Source: Planctomycetia bacterium
GTDB taxonomy: Bacteria; Planctomycetota; Planctomycetia; Gemmatales; Gemmataceae
NCBI GenBank assembly: GCA_005772955.1
Contig: SXID01000257.1
Location: 1-43,427 of the forward strand
Reading direction: 5' to 3'
DNA: 43,427 nt
The position numbers were made by a program, and so were the translations under genes. The notes beneath the pieces were generated by a model. That model was not told the origin of the DNA and did not search any database. It was given only the letters and a program-made list of their open reading frames with translations. Every line of letters begins with the position of its first letter. Within the stretch, counting starts at the first letter, position 1. Below, piece after piece: positions 24,410 through 32,227 of the stretch.

Positions 24410-25804
24410 CTAATCACCCATGCTGAAGAACACGGCGGGCGCGGCGGTCGTGCTTAACGCGTTGATGCGTTCCAGCGCCTTGCGGAACTTCCCGGTCGAG
24501 GCGTAGTGCGTCACGATCACCAGCGGCACCGCTCCGGTCGCTGACGCTCCCGGTTCACCTTCTTCGGTTTCGTGCTGAACCAGACTCGAAATGCTGATCT
24601 CTTCGTCGGCCAGGATACGCGTGATGTCGGCCAGTACGCCGGGTCGGTCCGCGACCTGTAAGCGGAGGTAGAAGCGACTGCGCACACGCTCCGGTGGTTC
24701 CACCGTGAACCCGCGGCCCTCGTGGCTCCACAGCTTCGCCGCCGCAAACGTCCGCTGCGCACGCCCCACACCCAGGTCGATCAGGTCCGCGACTACCGAA
24801 CTCGCGGTCGGCATCTGCCCGGCGCCCGGCCCCTGATAGAGCGTCTCGCCCACGATGTCGCCGTACACCAGCACCGCGTTGTACGCTCCACGCACCTGTG
24901 CGAGCAGGTCCGTGTGGCGGAGCAGTACTGGGGCGACGTGCAGTGCCACCGTGGGCGGGCCGCCGTTCGCGTGGGCCGCGTTCGCCGCGCCGCCGCGACT
25001 CAACTTCGCCCCGTTCGTGCTGTGACTGTGGCCACCGGTCCACGCTTCCGCCAGCAACTTGATCGTGTAACCGAGTTCGTAGGCGAACCGGATATCCATC
25101 GCATCGATGGTGTCGATCCCCTGCCTGGCAATTTCGTGTGGGCGCGCGGCCACACCGAACGAAATCTGCGCCAAGATCGCGAGTTTGTGCGCCGCGTCGC
25201 TGCCGTCCACGTCGAGCGTCGGATCCGCCTCCGCGTAGCCCAACCGCTGCGCCTCCGCCAGCGCCGCAGCGTAGCTCATGCCACGCTCGGCCATCGCCGT
25301 CAGGATGAAGTTCGACGTGCCGTTCAGGATCGCCTGAATCGCGGTCACTTGATTCGCCGCGAGGCTCTCGCCGAGAGCGCGAATCACGGGCACGCCGCCG
25401 GCCACGGCTGCCTCGAAACACACGGTGCGTTCGGCTCTTCGTGCGGCCTCGAACACCTCGGCGCCCGCGTCCGCCAGCAGCGACTTGTTCGCGGTGACGA
25501 CGTGCTTGCCAGCAGCAAGCGCATCGAGCACGACCTTCTTGGCGATGCCAAGACCGCCGACGAGTTCGACCACAATGTGAACGTTGGGGTCGTGGATCGC
25601 GTCCGCGATGTCGGTCGAGATAATGTCGCGCGGGATGATCGGGTCACGCAGTTTCGCATGATCTCGCACAACCACTCGACGCAACGCCAGTGGCCGGCCC
25701 GCGCGCTGCGTGACGCGATCTGCGTGCGCGAGGAGCACGTGCGCCACCCCACCACCCACGGTGCCGCAACCGACGAGTGCAATGTTGATCGTGTCGCCGC
25801 TCAT
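24410..25804 (-). CDS. hom: Homoserine dehydrogenase with C-terminal ACT domain
   Basis: It reduces aspartate semialdehyde to homoserine on the way to threonine and methionine. The N-terminus has the NAD(P)-binding IALVGCGTVGGGVAHVL. The catalytic region shows EAAVAGGVPVIRALGESLAANQVTAIQAILNGTSNFIL and GYAEADPTLDVDGSDAAHKLAIL, both diagnostic for the family. The last about 80 residues (RFYLRLQVADRPGVLADITRILADEEISISSLVQ) are an ACT domain, which in this family usually mediates threonine feedback. 464 aa is a normal length for the ACT-containing type. ATG 25804 has GGAG nine bases upstream; an in-frame ATG at 25819 would add five residues. No other threonine pathway genes lie nearby. Confidence 0.95.
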   Translation of the reverse strand: MSGDTINIALVGCGTVGGGVAHVLLAHADRVTQRAGRPLALRRVVVRDHAKLRDPIIPRDIISTDIADAIHDPNVHIVVELVGGLGIAKKVVLDALAAGKHVVTANKSLLADAGAEVFEAARRAERTVCFEAAVAGGVPVIRALGESLAANQVTAIQAILNGTSNFILTAMAERGMSYAAALAEAQRLGYAEADPTLDVDGSDAAHKLAILAQISFGVAARPHEIARQGIDTIDAMDIRFAYELGYTIKLLAEAWTGGHSHSTNGAKLSRGGAANAAHANGGPPTVALHVAPVLLRHTDLLAQVRGAYNAVLVYGDIVGETLYQGPGAGQMPTASSVVADLIDLGVGRAQRTFAAAKLWSHEGRGFTVEPPERVRSRFYLRLQVADRPGVLADITRILADEEISISSLVQHETEEGEPGASATGAVPLVIVTHYASTGKFRKALERINALSTTAAPAVFFSMGD

Positions 25805-25830
25805 GTCCCCAGGCTCCATGGTGTGTGCCT

Positions 25831-25836
25831 ATTATC
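25831..25836 (-). promoter_or_regulatory. Possible -10 box of homoserine dehydrogenase
   Basis: On the minus strand this reads GATAAT, 26 nt before the ATG at 25804. No matching -35 was found, so only the short leader and the five-of-six match support it. Confidence 0.35.
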
Positions 25837-26263
25837 GCAGGGCGGCGACGTGCGGCCACTCCGGGAAACGACGAACCCGGTGGCACCGGCCACGGGTTCG
25901 TGCGGGAGGACGAACCGGATGGGACGGAACATTGCGTGGACCTCGTGGGTGTGGCTCAGTGCCCGCCAAAAGGTTCTGGTAATACCGGTAATACAGGCCC
26001 GCGCGATTGGAGCAAATTATCGGGAGCACACGAAGTGCCAAAGGAGCATTCGCGCCGGACGACAAACTCGGTGTCCAGAACACTTGAAATCCGAGGGATG
26101 ATGCGTGAATGTGGTCCGATCTGAATGACCGTGTTTACCCGAGGAAGTGCAGGGCAGACGGCGCTCGCGACGGTTTACTGCGTTACCTGGAGCAGGAGTT
26201 GGCGAGCGTGCCGGCCGAGCGCCAGTACGCGGAGCCGAATCGCCCGCTGGTGCGCGAAGACCC
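25837..26263. other. Gene-poor stretch
   Basis: Between homoserine dehydrogenase and the zinc-ribbon protein no reading frame shows family sequence or GC3 bias. A short direct repeat (GGTAATACC, GGTAATAC at 25978-25994) is present and GC content is slightly lower than the surroundings. The frame 26109-26411 is open but the peptide looks non-coding apart from a repeat-derived piece. Confidence 0.6.
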
Positions 26264-26302
26264 TCATTTCCCCCAACCCACTCCCCTAAGAAGGGAGAAA
26301 GA
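26264..26302. repeat. Truncated copy of the CCCCCAACCCNCTCCCCTAA palindrome family
   Basis: The sequence matches about the left half of the element inside the glycosyltransferase gene (8338-8486), through CTCCCCTAA, AAGGGAG and AGAAAGAA. No right half is present, so it is a decayed or partial copy. Confidence 0.75.
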
Positions 26303-26364
26303 ACCCCACTCGCGGACGCTCGCAGCGCATCGACCCACGCCTGCGACACACAGGGTGCGGCTGG

Positions 26365-26370
26365 TAAGAT
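26365..26370 (+). promoter_or_regulatory. Possible -10 box (TAAGAT)
   Basis: TAAGAT within GGTAAGATG lies about 40 nt before the GTG start of the zinc-ribbon protein. The same GGTAAGATG context occurs directly before glnE at 35747. No good -35 is seen. Confidence 0.3.
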
Positions 26371-26411
26371 GTTCTTCGCCCCGGTTCGGTAATCCAGTGC
26401 GAGCCCCCGAC

Positions 26412-26777
26412 GTGAGTTCACCCGTTCCCGACAACTGCCCGGAGTGCGAGTGCGAACTGTACCCGTCCCGCCACACGTACCCGCGACCAGTGCGGACCTT
26501 CGCGGGGCGGATCGTGTTGGCCGCGGGGTTCTTGCTGTCGGGTTTGGTGTTCCTCGGCGCGATCGCGGCCCTTGTGTTACTGCTGATGATGCCCGCGGTG
26601 GTTGCCGGACTGGTGGCGTTCGTACCGGCGTTTGGCGTGGGCCTCGCGGGCGCGGTGCTCTCGGAGCGCCTGGGTCGCGTGCTGAAGGTGTCGTGCCGGA
26701 AGTGCCCGTGGGCGACGAACTACGCCGCCGGGCACCGCCCCTACGGTCAGCGAGTCACCGATTCGGAGCCATCGTGA
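26412..26777 (+). CDS. Small two-TM protein with paired CxxC motifs
   Basis: The 121-aa protein begins with CPECEC (a CxxC pair), has two adjacent membrane segments (about 28-50 and 55-80, GRIVLAAGFLLSGLVFLGAI and then MMPAVVAGLVAFVPAFGVGL), and then CRKCPW (a second CxxC pair). The four Cys on the same side of a hairpin in the membrane could form one zinc ribbon. Function is unknown. GTG 26412 is chosen because the upstream extension of the frame to 26109 passes through a repeat fragment and lacks coding character. It stands alone between a gene-poor stretch and a decayed frame. Confidence 0.6.
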   Translation: MSSPVPDNCPECECELYPSRHTYPRPVRTFAGRIVLAAGFLLSGLVFLGAIAALVLLLMMPAVVAGLVAFVPAFGVGLAGAVLSERLGRVLKVSCRKCPWATNYAAGHRPYGQRVTDSEPS

Positions 26778-26786
26778 CGTGCCAGG

Positions 26787-27038
26787 TCAGTCCTTCTTCT
26801 CCTCCGATGCCTCGCGCTTCGCTTCCCAGCTCTCCGACTTCTTCTGCTTCCCCTTGGCCTGGGTCGTTGCCGACCTTGAGTTCGAGTTTCCGAGTCTGGT
26901 CGATCTTCTTCTTGACGATCTCTCCGGTCCACTTCCAGGTGCCGGTTGGGGTGTCCTTGTCGGCGGCGCGGCGAACCTGACCGCAGCGCTGTTGTACCGA
27001 GCACCGTGGGCGGTCAACCCGCTTCGCAGCTTCGACAC
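26787..27038 (-). pseudogene. Probable remnant of a small planctomycete secreted protein
   Basis: On the minus strand, in one frame (about 26940-26850 region), the translation reads DKDTPTGTWKWTGEIVKKKI and then KLELKVGND, which resembles the TPTGTWKW start of short secreted planctomycete proteins. After KVGND the coding character seems to move to another frame (QAKGKQKKSESWEAKREASE, ending in a stop at 26787), which suggests a frameshift. No start codon, signal peptide or ribosome site is evident. It could also be chance; the motif is short. Confidence 0.3.
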
Positions 27039-27079
27039 GGTTGCCGGTACGAAACCGAACCGCTCCCATGCGAACCCGT

Positions 27080-27085
27080 TATAAT
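27080..27085 (+). promoter_or_regulatory. -10 box TATAAT before the kinase gene
   Basis: A perfect TATAAT lies 102 nt before the kinase ATG. It is unusual in such GC-rich surroundings. No convincing -35 is present at 16-18 nt, so a different sigma factor or an activator may be used. Confidence 0.4.
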
Positions 27086-27186
27086 GCCATCACTTCGGTT
27101 GGGCTGGTTTTCGCTCAAGATCTGCTTGCGGCGGGCGAATGATCCTTAAGTGAGGTAGCAGTGCAATTGGGTCGTAGAGGTTCGCG

Positions 27187-28824
27187 ATGGCGATGAAGTT
27201 CACGTACCGCTCCGGGCAGCGACCGCTCGACGGGTTTACCCTCAAGCGCGGCGTCGGACAGGGCGCGTTTGGAGAAGTGTACTTCGCCATCAGCGACGGC
27301 GGCAAGGAAGTCGCGATCAAACTCCTGTTGCGCGGCCACACCGACGCCGAACTCCGCGGCGTCACGCACTGCATCAACCTCAAGCACCCGAACCTTGTTC
27401 ACCTGTTCGACCTCCGCACCGATGCCCGCGGCGACCACTGGGTCGTCATGGAATACGTGTTCGGCGAATCGCTCGCGCACGTCCTCAACAAGCACCCCAC
27501 CGGGCTGCCCACGCAGGTCATTCGCGAGTGGTTCGCGGCGCTGTGTCGCGGGGTCGGCTACCTGCACAATCAGGGCGTCGTTCACCGCGACCTCAAGCCG
27601 GGTAACATCTTCATCGAACATGGCTTCCTCAAGATCGGCGACTATGGGCTGTCGCGGCGCATCAGTGGCAGCGAAGCCGGCGATCTGAGTCGCGGCATCG
27701 GCACGCCCTACTACATGGCGCCCGAGATCAAGAACGGGAACTACACCGCGAGCATCGACATCTACGCCTGCGGCATCATCCTCTACGAGATGATCACCGG
27801 GTTGCGCCCGTTCAACGGCGAGACGCCTTACGAAGTACTCATCAAGCACATCACGGAAACGCCGGACCTGACGAAACTGCCGGCCCCGTACCGCGAAGTG
27901 GTCGGACGCGCCCTGGAGAAAGACCCGGCGAAGCGGTACACGACCGCCGCCGACCTCGCGCGGGCGGTCGAGGAGATCTTCACCGGCGGACGACGCGAGG
28001 TATCGCTGCCGACGGCGTCGTTCGCAGACGCGGTCATTCCGCTCACGCCGCCGCTTCCGCGGGGCCGCCCGGTCGCGGCGACACCATCGCAAACGGAACC
28101 GGTGAATGTGCCGCCCGGTGCTGTGCGCCCGGTTGCGTTCCCCGTGTCACGCGACCGCGATACGGCCGCGAAGGAGAAGGCACCGGTGCCCGGTCCGCTC
28201 ACGCACACCGCGCGAGACCGGCTTACCGAACTTGCCGGCGGGGTCGCGCTCGCTCCGCTGGTCACAGCCGCGTGTACCGCGCCGTGGGCCGTATTCCAGG
28301 GGCCGGTTCCCTGGACGCTTTTGGGGCGTGTGTTCCTACTCTCGACGGTCCTCGCCTGGGCTGTCATGATAATCGGTCGGTTGCCGAAACGCAGCGAAAG
28401 TAACCCGTGGAGTCGGCGTGCGATTCAGTTGGTGGTCGGTCTGTGCGTCGGCACCCTGGCATTCTGGCTCGACGGTTGGGCGCTACCAACCGGCACCGCG
28501 AACGCCTCCAGCGGTGACATCGTGCTGTTCACCAACCACAGGATCAGTCAGGGCACGCTCACGACGGGGATGAAGTACCTGATCTACTTCGGCGTCACGG
28601 TCGCGGTGTTCCGGTGGTGGACGGCGACTGACCGCAAGCGTCGCGAGCGGGTGCGGTTCACCCCGATCATCGCCGCGACGTTCTGGAGCGCAATCTTCCT
28701 GTTCCTGTGGCCGTGGGAAGCCGCGCCTGCGATGACCGGGGTGTCGGTACTCGTGATCGCCACCATCGCCGCGCAGGTTGCAAGCCCGTGGGCTGGACCG
28801 CCTTCGTTGCGACCGCGTGGTTAG
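27187..28824 (+). CDS. Membrane-bound Ser/Thr protein kinase
   Basis: The kinase domain covers about residues 16-270: glycine loop GVGQGAFGEVY, ATP-anchoring Lys45 (VAIKLLL), catalytic loop HRDLKPGN (D135), a metal-binding DYG (D152) in place of DFG, GTPYYMAPE, and D-IYACGIILYEMITG. This is a Hanks-type kinase of the PknB group. A Pro/Ala-rich linker (about 275-340) leads to a C-terminal part with about five membrane segments (about 355-545), so the kinase faces the cytoplasm and the sensory part, if any, is in the membrane. AGAGG lies six bases before the ATG. A lipoprotein and an ECF sigma factor gene follow on the same strand, which suggests a signalling unit. Substrates are unknown. Confidence 0.93.
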   Translation: MAMKFTYRSGQRPLDGFTLKRGVGQGAFGEVYFAISDGGKEVAIKLLLRGHTDAELRGVTHCINLKHPNLVHLFDLRTDARGDHWVVMEYVFGESLAHVLNKHPTGLPTQVIREWFAALCRGVGYLHNQGVVHRDLKPGNIFIEHGFLKIGDYGLSRRISGSEAGDLSRGIGTPYYMAPEIKNGNYTASIDIYACGIILYEMITGLRPFNGETPYEVLIKHITETPDLTKLPAPYREVVGRALEKDPAKRYTTAADLARAVEEIFTGGRREVSLPTASFADAVIPLTPPLPRGRPVAATPSQTEPVNVPPGAVRPVAFPVSRDRDTAAKEKAPVPGPLTHTARDRLTELAGGVALAPLVTAACTAPWAVFQGPVPWTLLGRVFLLSTVLAWAVMIIGRLPKRSESNPWSRRAIQLVVGLCVGTLAFWLDGWALPTGTANASSGDIVLFTNHRISQGTLTTGMKYLIYFGVTVAVFRWWTATDRKRRERVRFTPIIAATFWSAIFLFLWPWEAAPAMTGVSVLVIATIAAQVASPWAGPPSLRPRG

Positions 28825-28863
28825 TGTTGTCGCGGAACCGCGACCGGAAGAGGAGCGTTTGAC

Positions 28864-29685
28864 ATGAGAAACGCGTGGCGGAACATCCTCCGACTGTCGG
28901 TGGTCGGGTTGTGCTTCGCTCTGGCCGCGTGTAGCAGCAAGCCCACGCCGCGTCCGGGCGGCGCGACTGGGAGCAAGGCGGAAGAGGCCCGCAGGGAAGC
29001 CGAGAAACTCGCGATTGACAGCGTGAACGGGGGCGCGACCGCGCAGGCCGAGACACTGCCTCAACTCGCGGTCAACCGCACGTGGAAGGATCGCGTGCTC
29101 GGCAAGCCGGTTTTGCCGAAGGACGGGAAGCCCCCGCCGCCGCCTGTCGCGCTGGAACCGGTTGTCAAGTTGCCGCCGGGACCGAAGACGGCCCCGCGTT
29201 CTGGTAGCCTCATGCATCAACGCGTCGTGAGTACCGTGCCGTACGCGACCCAGGCAGAAGCGGAAGAGGACGTACTCGAACTGGCTCGCGAACTGGTCGA
29301 GAAGAGGCTGGCCGAACTCGATCCACCCGTGCGCTACAAGCTGTCCGGCAACGAGGTGCGGACCGAGTTTCTCCGCAAAGACAGCCGCGATGTGCGCGAG
29401 CCGGACGCGGCGGAGAAAGAAACTCTCGCCCAGTATGGTGTAACCGGGAAGCTGGAGTACGTCGCGTACGACGTGGAAGTGACGGCCGATCAGGTGCGGG
29501 AGTTGCGTGCGCAGGAGCGCGTCGCGGGCGGGCTGCGAATCCTCGGGATGCTGGTCGCGGCGGCGCTCGCGGGCTTCCTGTTCCTTCGCGCCGACGAGTG
29601 GACCCGCGGCTACCTCACGAGCTGGCTGGCACTCGGTGCCGTCGCGCTCGCAGGCGGTGCTGCGGCGGCGCTGCTTTTTGTGTAA
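28864..29685 (+). CDS. Lipoprotein with C-terminal membrane hairpin
   Basis: A lipoprotein signal ends in LAACSS (lipobox, Cys at about residue 20). A Pro/Lys-rich region follows, then a helical segment, TQAEAEEDVLELARELVEKRL, then a mixed region and finally two membrane segments at about 218-270 (LRILGMLVAAALAGFLFLRA and then WLALGAVALAGGAAAALLFV). A lipid anchor together with two membrane helices at the other end is unusual. I do not recognise a family. The gene starts 39 nt after the kinase stop with GGAGCG upstream, so the two are probably co-transcribed. Confidence 0.75.
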   Translation: MRNAWRNILRLSVVGLCFALAACSSKPTPRPGGATGSKAEEARREAEKLAIDSVNGGATAQAETLPQLAVNRTWKDRVLGKPVLPKDGKPPPPPVALEPVVKLPPGPKTAPRSGSLMHQRVVSTVPYATQAEAEEDVLELARELVEKRLAELDPPVRYKLSGNEVRTEFLRKDSRDVREPDAAEKETLAQYGVTGKLEYVAYDVEVTADQVRELRAQERVAGGLRILGMLVAAALAGFLFLRADEWTRGYLTSWLALGAVALAGGAAAALLFV

Positions 29686-29718
29686 CCGCACACGGTTGCG
29701 TTCCGAAGCGTGAAACGG

Positions 29719-29753
29719 GATCGCTCCCCTCCGCGGCCTCGGGTCGCGGCTAA
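29719..29753 (+). repeat. Short shared motif upstream of the ECF sigma gene
   Basis: GATCGCTCCCCT and CGGGTCGCGGCTAA (29740-29753) recur in the same order at 35717-35744, upstream of glnE, with closer spacing. Both copies lie 16 nt before a start codon. Confidence 0.6.
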
Positions 29754-29769
29754 ACGAAACACGAAACGT

Positions 29770-30405
29770 ATGACTACCGAATCCGATCGGCTGCTCATCC
29801 ACCGCGTGCGCAAGAACGACCAGTCCGCGTGGGCGGAACTGGACAAGCGGTATCGCGGCCGGCTCACGGCCTACGTGCGCCGCCGACTCAAAGACCACGC
29901 CTCTGTCGAGGACGTGGTGCAAGAAACATTCATTGGGTTCAGCAACAGCCTCGTGAACTACGACGACAAACGCGACCTCCAGACGTGGCTGTTCACCATC
30001 GCGGCGCATAAGGTCACGGACCAGTTGCGGAAGATGGGCCGGCTCCGCTACCAGAGCGGCACCGACAAGGAAGACGAAGTGATGGGCCAGACGCCCGACG
30101 ACCGGCAACGCGGCGCGTCCAGCCTCGCCCGCAGTTCCGAACAGCGTGAGCGCGAAGAGGACGCCCTGGGTCAGGCTCTCCGCGACCTCCTCCGCGACTT
30201 CCAGGCGAAAGGGGAGTGGGTGAAGGTGATGGCCCTCGAACTCTTGTATGTGAAGGGGTGGGGCAATGCCGAAGTCGCGGCCAAACTGAAACGGACCGAA
30301 CAGGACATCGCGAACCTGAAATTCCAGGCGAAGAAGCGACTCCACGACCACCTCGTCGCCGCGAAACTCTCGCCGGCGGTGTTCCCGGAATTGCAGTCCG
30401 ACTGA
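29770..30405 (+). CDS. ECF sigma factor (sigma-70 family)
   Basis: Sigma region 2 lies at about residues 25-95 (AWAELDKRYRGRLTAYVRRR, SVEDVVQETFIGFSNSL, DLQTWLFTIAAHKVTDQLRK), and region 4 at about 150-200 (ALELLYVKGWGNAEVAAKLK, then TEQDIANLKFQAKKRLHDHL, a helix-turn-helix). 211 aa fits. The linker (about 100-145) is longer than usual and charged. ATG 29770 is chosen because the 20 residues upstream derive from a repeat. No anti-sigma gene is evident; the kinase two genes upstream is a candidate regulator, since planctomycete ECF factors coupled to Ser/Thr kinases are known. Confidence 0.9.
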   Translation: MTTESDRLLIHRVRKNDQSAWAELDKRYRGRLTAYVRRRLKDHASVEDVVQETFIGFSNSLVNYDDKRDLQTWLFTIAAHKVTDQLRKMGRLRYQSGTDKEDEVMGQTPDDRQRGASSLARSSEQREREEDALGQALRDLLRDFQAKGEWVKVMALELLYVKGWGNAEVAAKLKRTEQDIANLKFQAKKRLHDHLVAAKLSPAVFPELQSD

Positions 30406-30564
30406 AAGATAAGGGGGAAAAGAGTGAGCGGGTGTAGGGAAGACAAAGCGTTGCGGCCTTGTCTTGTCTTCCCGTCCAATTTGACCAACTCCCGCCCGCG
30501 TGCTACCGGTTACGGGTGGGGATCACTCGCGATTCCCATTCGTTCCTCTGGTTCCGCCCGCCCC

Positions 30565-31275
30565 ATGACTACGCTGGACGACATCACCCTCGAAACCACC
30601 ATCCCCGGCCACACACGCCACCGGGTGTGGGTACACCCGGAACTGAAGTCGCATTCGCTCCTCGTGCTCACGTTCGATCGGCTCCATCTGACCCCGCTCG
30701 CGGGCGTGCCGAAGACCGGACTGATCTCGGCGATCGAAGCCGGGGACAACCTCGATAACCTCCTCGGTCCGCTCGCGGTGGTCGTGAACCTGATCGCGGT
30801 GCGCCATCTGAAGCTCGATCTGCTGAGGAACTCACTGATTGTCGAATACGTGAACGGTGGCCTCGGTACAAGCCAGTTCACGGTGGTGTTCGACACACCG
30901 GAAGCCGCGGACGCGTGCTTCACGCAACTCTGGCGCCGACTCGGTGACGGCTACCAGTTTCAACCGTACAAGCGCGACGCCTGGGCGCTGGCCCGCGGGC
31001 CTCTCTCGCTTCTGGCCGGTGCGCTCGTCGCGACGGCGCTGCTTGCGTTCGCCCTCAGCGCGTTCGAGGATACGGCCTCCGCTCGCGCCGCAGCGCGGCT
31101 CTCCGTCTCGGACGGCGCGAAGATCACCGCGAAATCGCGCCTGGAATTGCTGTGCGGTCGGATAGACTGGCGCGCCGTGTGTGCCACCGGTGGGATCGCC
31201 GCAGGCGCTTCCCAGGTGTGGCTCTACCGCCGGCTCACGCGCCCACCGGCGAGCCTCGAAGTGATGCAAAGCTGA
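30565..31275 (+). CDS. Two-TM protein of unknown function
   Basis: The 236-aa protein has a soluble N-terminal region (about 1-145) of alternating strand-like sequence (HRVWVHPELKSHSLLVLTFD, LLRNSLIVEYVNGGL), a first membrane segment at about 152-172 (LSLLAGALVATALLAFALSA) and a second at about 200-220. I do not recognise a family. ATG 30565 gives a sensible N-terminus; the open frame starts earlier (30424) but has no coding character there. It stands 159 nt after the sigma factor gene and 18 nt before the next gene, with which it probably forms an operon. Confidence 0.65.
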   Translation: MTTLDDITLETTIPGHTRHRVWVHPELKSHSLLVLTFDRLHLTPLAGVPKTGLISAIEAGDNLDNLLGPLAVVVNLIAVRHLKLDLLRNSLIVEYVNGGLGTSQFTVVFDTPEAADACFTQLWRRLGDGYQFQPYKRDAWALARGPLSLLAGALVATALLAFALSAFEDTASARAAARLSVSDGAKITAKSRLELLCGRIDWRAVCATGGIAAGASQVWLYRRLTRPPASLEVMQS

Positions 31276-31293
31276 TGGCGAACAGGAGTGCGA

Positions 31294-31773
31294 ATGCGTC
31301 GCGAAGATTGCGTCGAGTTGTTCAAGCGGATCCCCGAGACCTCGCACGCGCAGGTGAACTTCGTCCTGCACAATCAGTTCGTGTTGTGCGTGGACATAGT
31401 CGTGCGGTTCGAGCCGACCTACGTCGTATTCCGCGGACGCGAAGGCGGCACCACCGACGAGGGACGCGCGTTCTTCGTACCCTACGAGGAGATCGCGTAC
31501 TTCCGGCTCGAGCGCGTCGTGCGCATAGGCGAACTGAAGCAGATGTACGGCGAATCGGGCCACATCGACGCCGAGGACCGGCTCTCGAAAGGCGAGACAC
31601 AGGAAGAGAAAGCGGAAACGGCAAAACTTGTGTCGGACTCGCAGACCCCACCACCGTCGAACGGCATCCCACTCGACCCGGCCGGCATCGCCAAGCAGAA
31701 TCTGCTCGACCGCATCCGCGCCACCCGCGCCACCGTCGCCGGCCTGACCGGAAAGTTGACCGATCGCAAGTAG
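31294..31773 (+). CDS. Small conserved protein of unknown function
   Basis: The 159-aa protein starts with REDCVELFKRIPETSHAQVNFVLHNQF, followed by a strand-rich middle (VLCVDIVVRFEPTYVVFRGR) and GRAFFVPYEEIAYFRLERVV, ending in a helical tail. The middle part resembles a small beta-barrel with a 'FVPYEEI' strand, a pattern I recall from hypothetical planctomycete proteins. ATG 31294 has AGGAG five bases upstream; a GTG six bases earlier lies over that site. It follows the two-TM gene by 18 nt. Confidence 0.7.
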   Translation: MRREDCVELFKRIPETSHAQVNFVLHNQFVLCVDIVVRFEPTYVVFRGREGGTTDEGRAFFVPYEEIAYFRLERVVRIGELKQMYGESGHIDAEDRLSKGETQEEKAETAKLVSDSQTPPPSNGIPLDPAGIAKQNLLDRIRATRATVAGLTGKLTDRK

Positions 31774-32097
31774 TGCGAGTGCTTCGCGCGCGTGAAGAGT
31801 GATTCGAGTTGAGCCGTCAGTTCGCGCCCGCGGCGGCGCATCACCACGTCGACCGTCGCGAGCAATTGGGACACATCGAGTTCCTTGAAGCCATCCGGCC
31901 CGGTGGAACGACGGCACCTGACGCGGCGGTCCTCGGAGAGGCAAATTCGCATCCGTAGCGTCCTTCAAAGAACCGCTAACTTGGCCGGCGCGGTCTCGAC
32001 TTTCGGGCCGCGTGGCGTCAACCCCGGCCGCCCGTGTTCTGGTGACCGTGCCGAGCAACACGGCCACGCGAGTTGGCGGGCGTGCCCCGCCCGGCCT
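31774..32097. other. Intergenic stretch before miaB
   Basis: No reading frame with family sequence is present. A minus-strand frame (31482-31952) has acceptable codon use over its first 60 codons and GAAGGA eight bases before its ATG, but most of it lies antisense to the preceding gene, so it is not called. Confidence 0.5.
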
Positions 32098-32125
32098 TTG
32101 AACCTTTTCGCGGCTCCTGTATCTT
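32098..32125 (+). promoter_or_regulatory. Promoter candidate for miaB
   Basis: TTGAAC (32098-32103) and TATCTT (32120-32125) are separated by 16 nt, with a leader of about 95 nt to the miaB start. Confidence 0.4.
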
Positions 32126-32227
32126 TCACTGCTGTCCCTCCGTCTCCCGTGTCCTGCGCCGCACTTGCATTCGCAATCTCGGTCGGACGCGGGCCGGCCG
32201 GCCCCGTCTCATAACGGTAACCCGCCA

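Noticed and set aside
25978-25994. GGTAATAC direct repeat as an operator or attachment site
   Set aside because: Only two short adjacent copies in a gene-poor stretch, with no integrase or regulator gene nearby.
24722-26101. Plus-strand open frame of 459 aa opposite homoserine dehydrogenase
   Set aside because: Mirror frame of a certain gene; Arg/His-rich with no motif.
26109-26411. N-terminal extension of the zinc-ribbon protein to 26109
   Set aside because: The added peptide passes through a truncated palindromic repeat and lacks coding character; GTG 26412 gives a compact protein that begins just before the first CxxC.
28483-30351. Minus-strand open frame of 622 aa across the kinase end, lipoprotein and sigma genes
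   Set aside because: It lies opposite three genes with good motifs and start signals; its translation has no recognisable domain.
31482-31952. Minus-strand open frame (MRICLSED...) with GAAGGA eight bases before its ATG
   Set aside because: The first 60 codons look acceptable, but the rest is antisense to the conserved gene at 31294-31773 and Ser-rich like a mirror frame. No family match. It remains a weak possibility.
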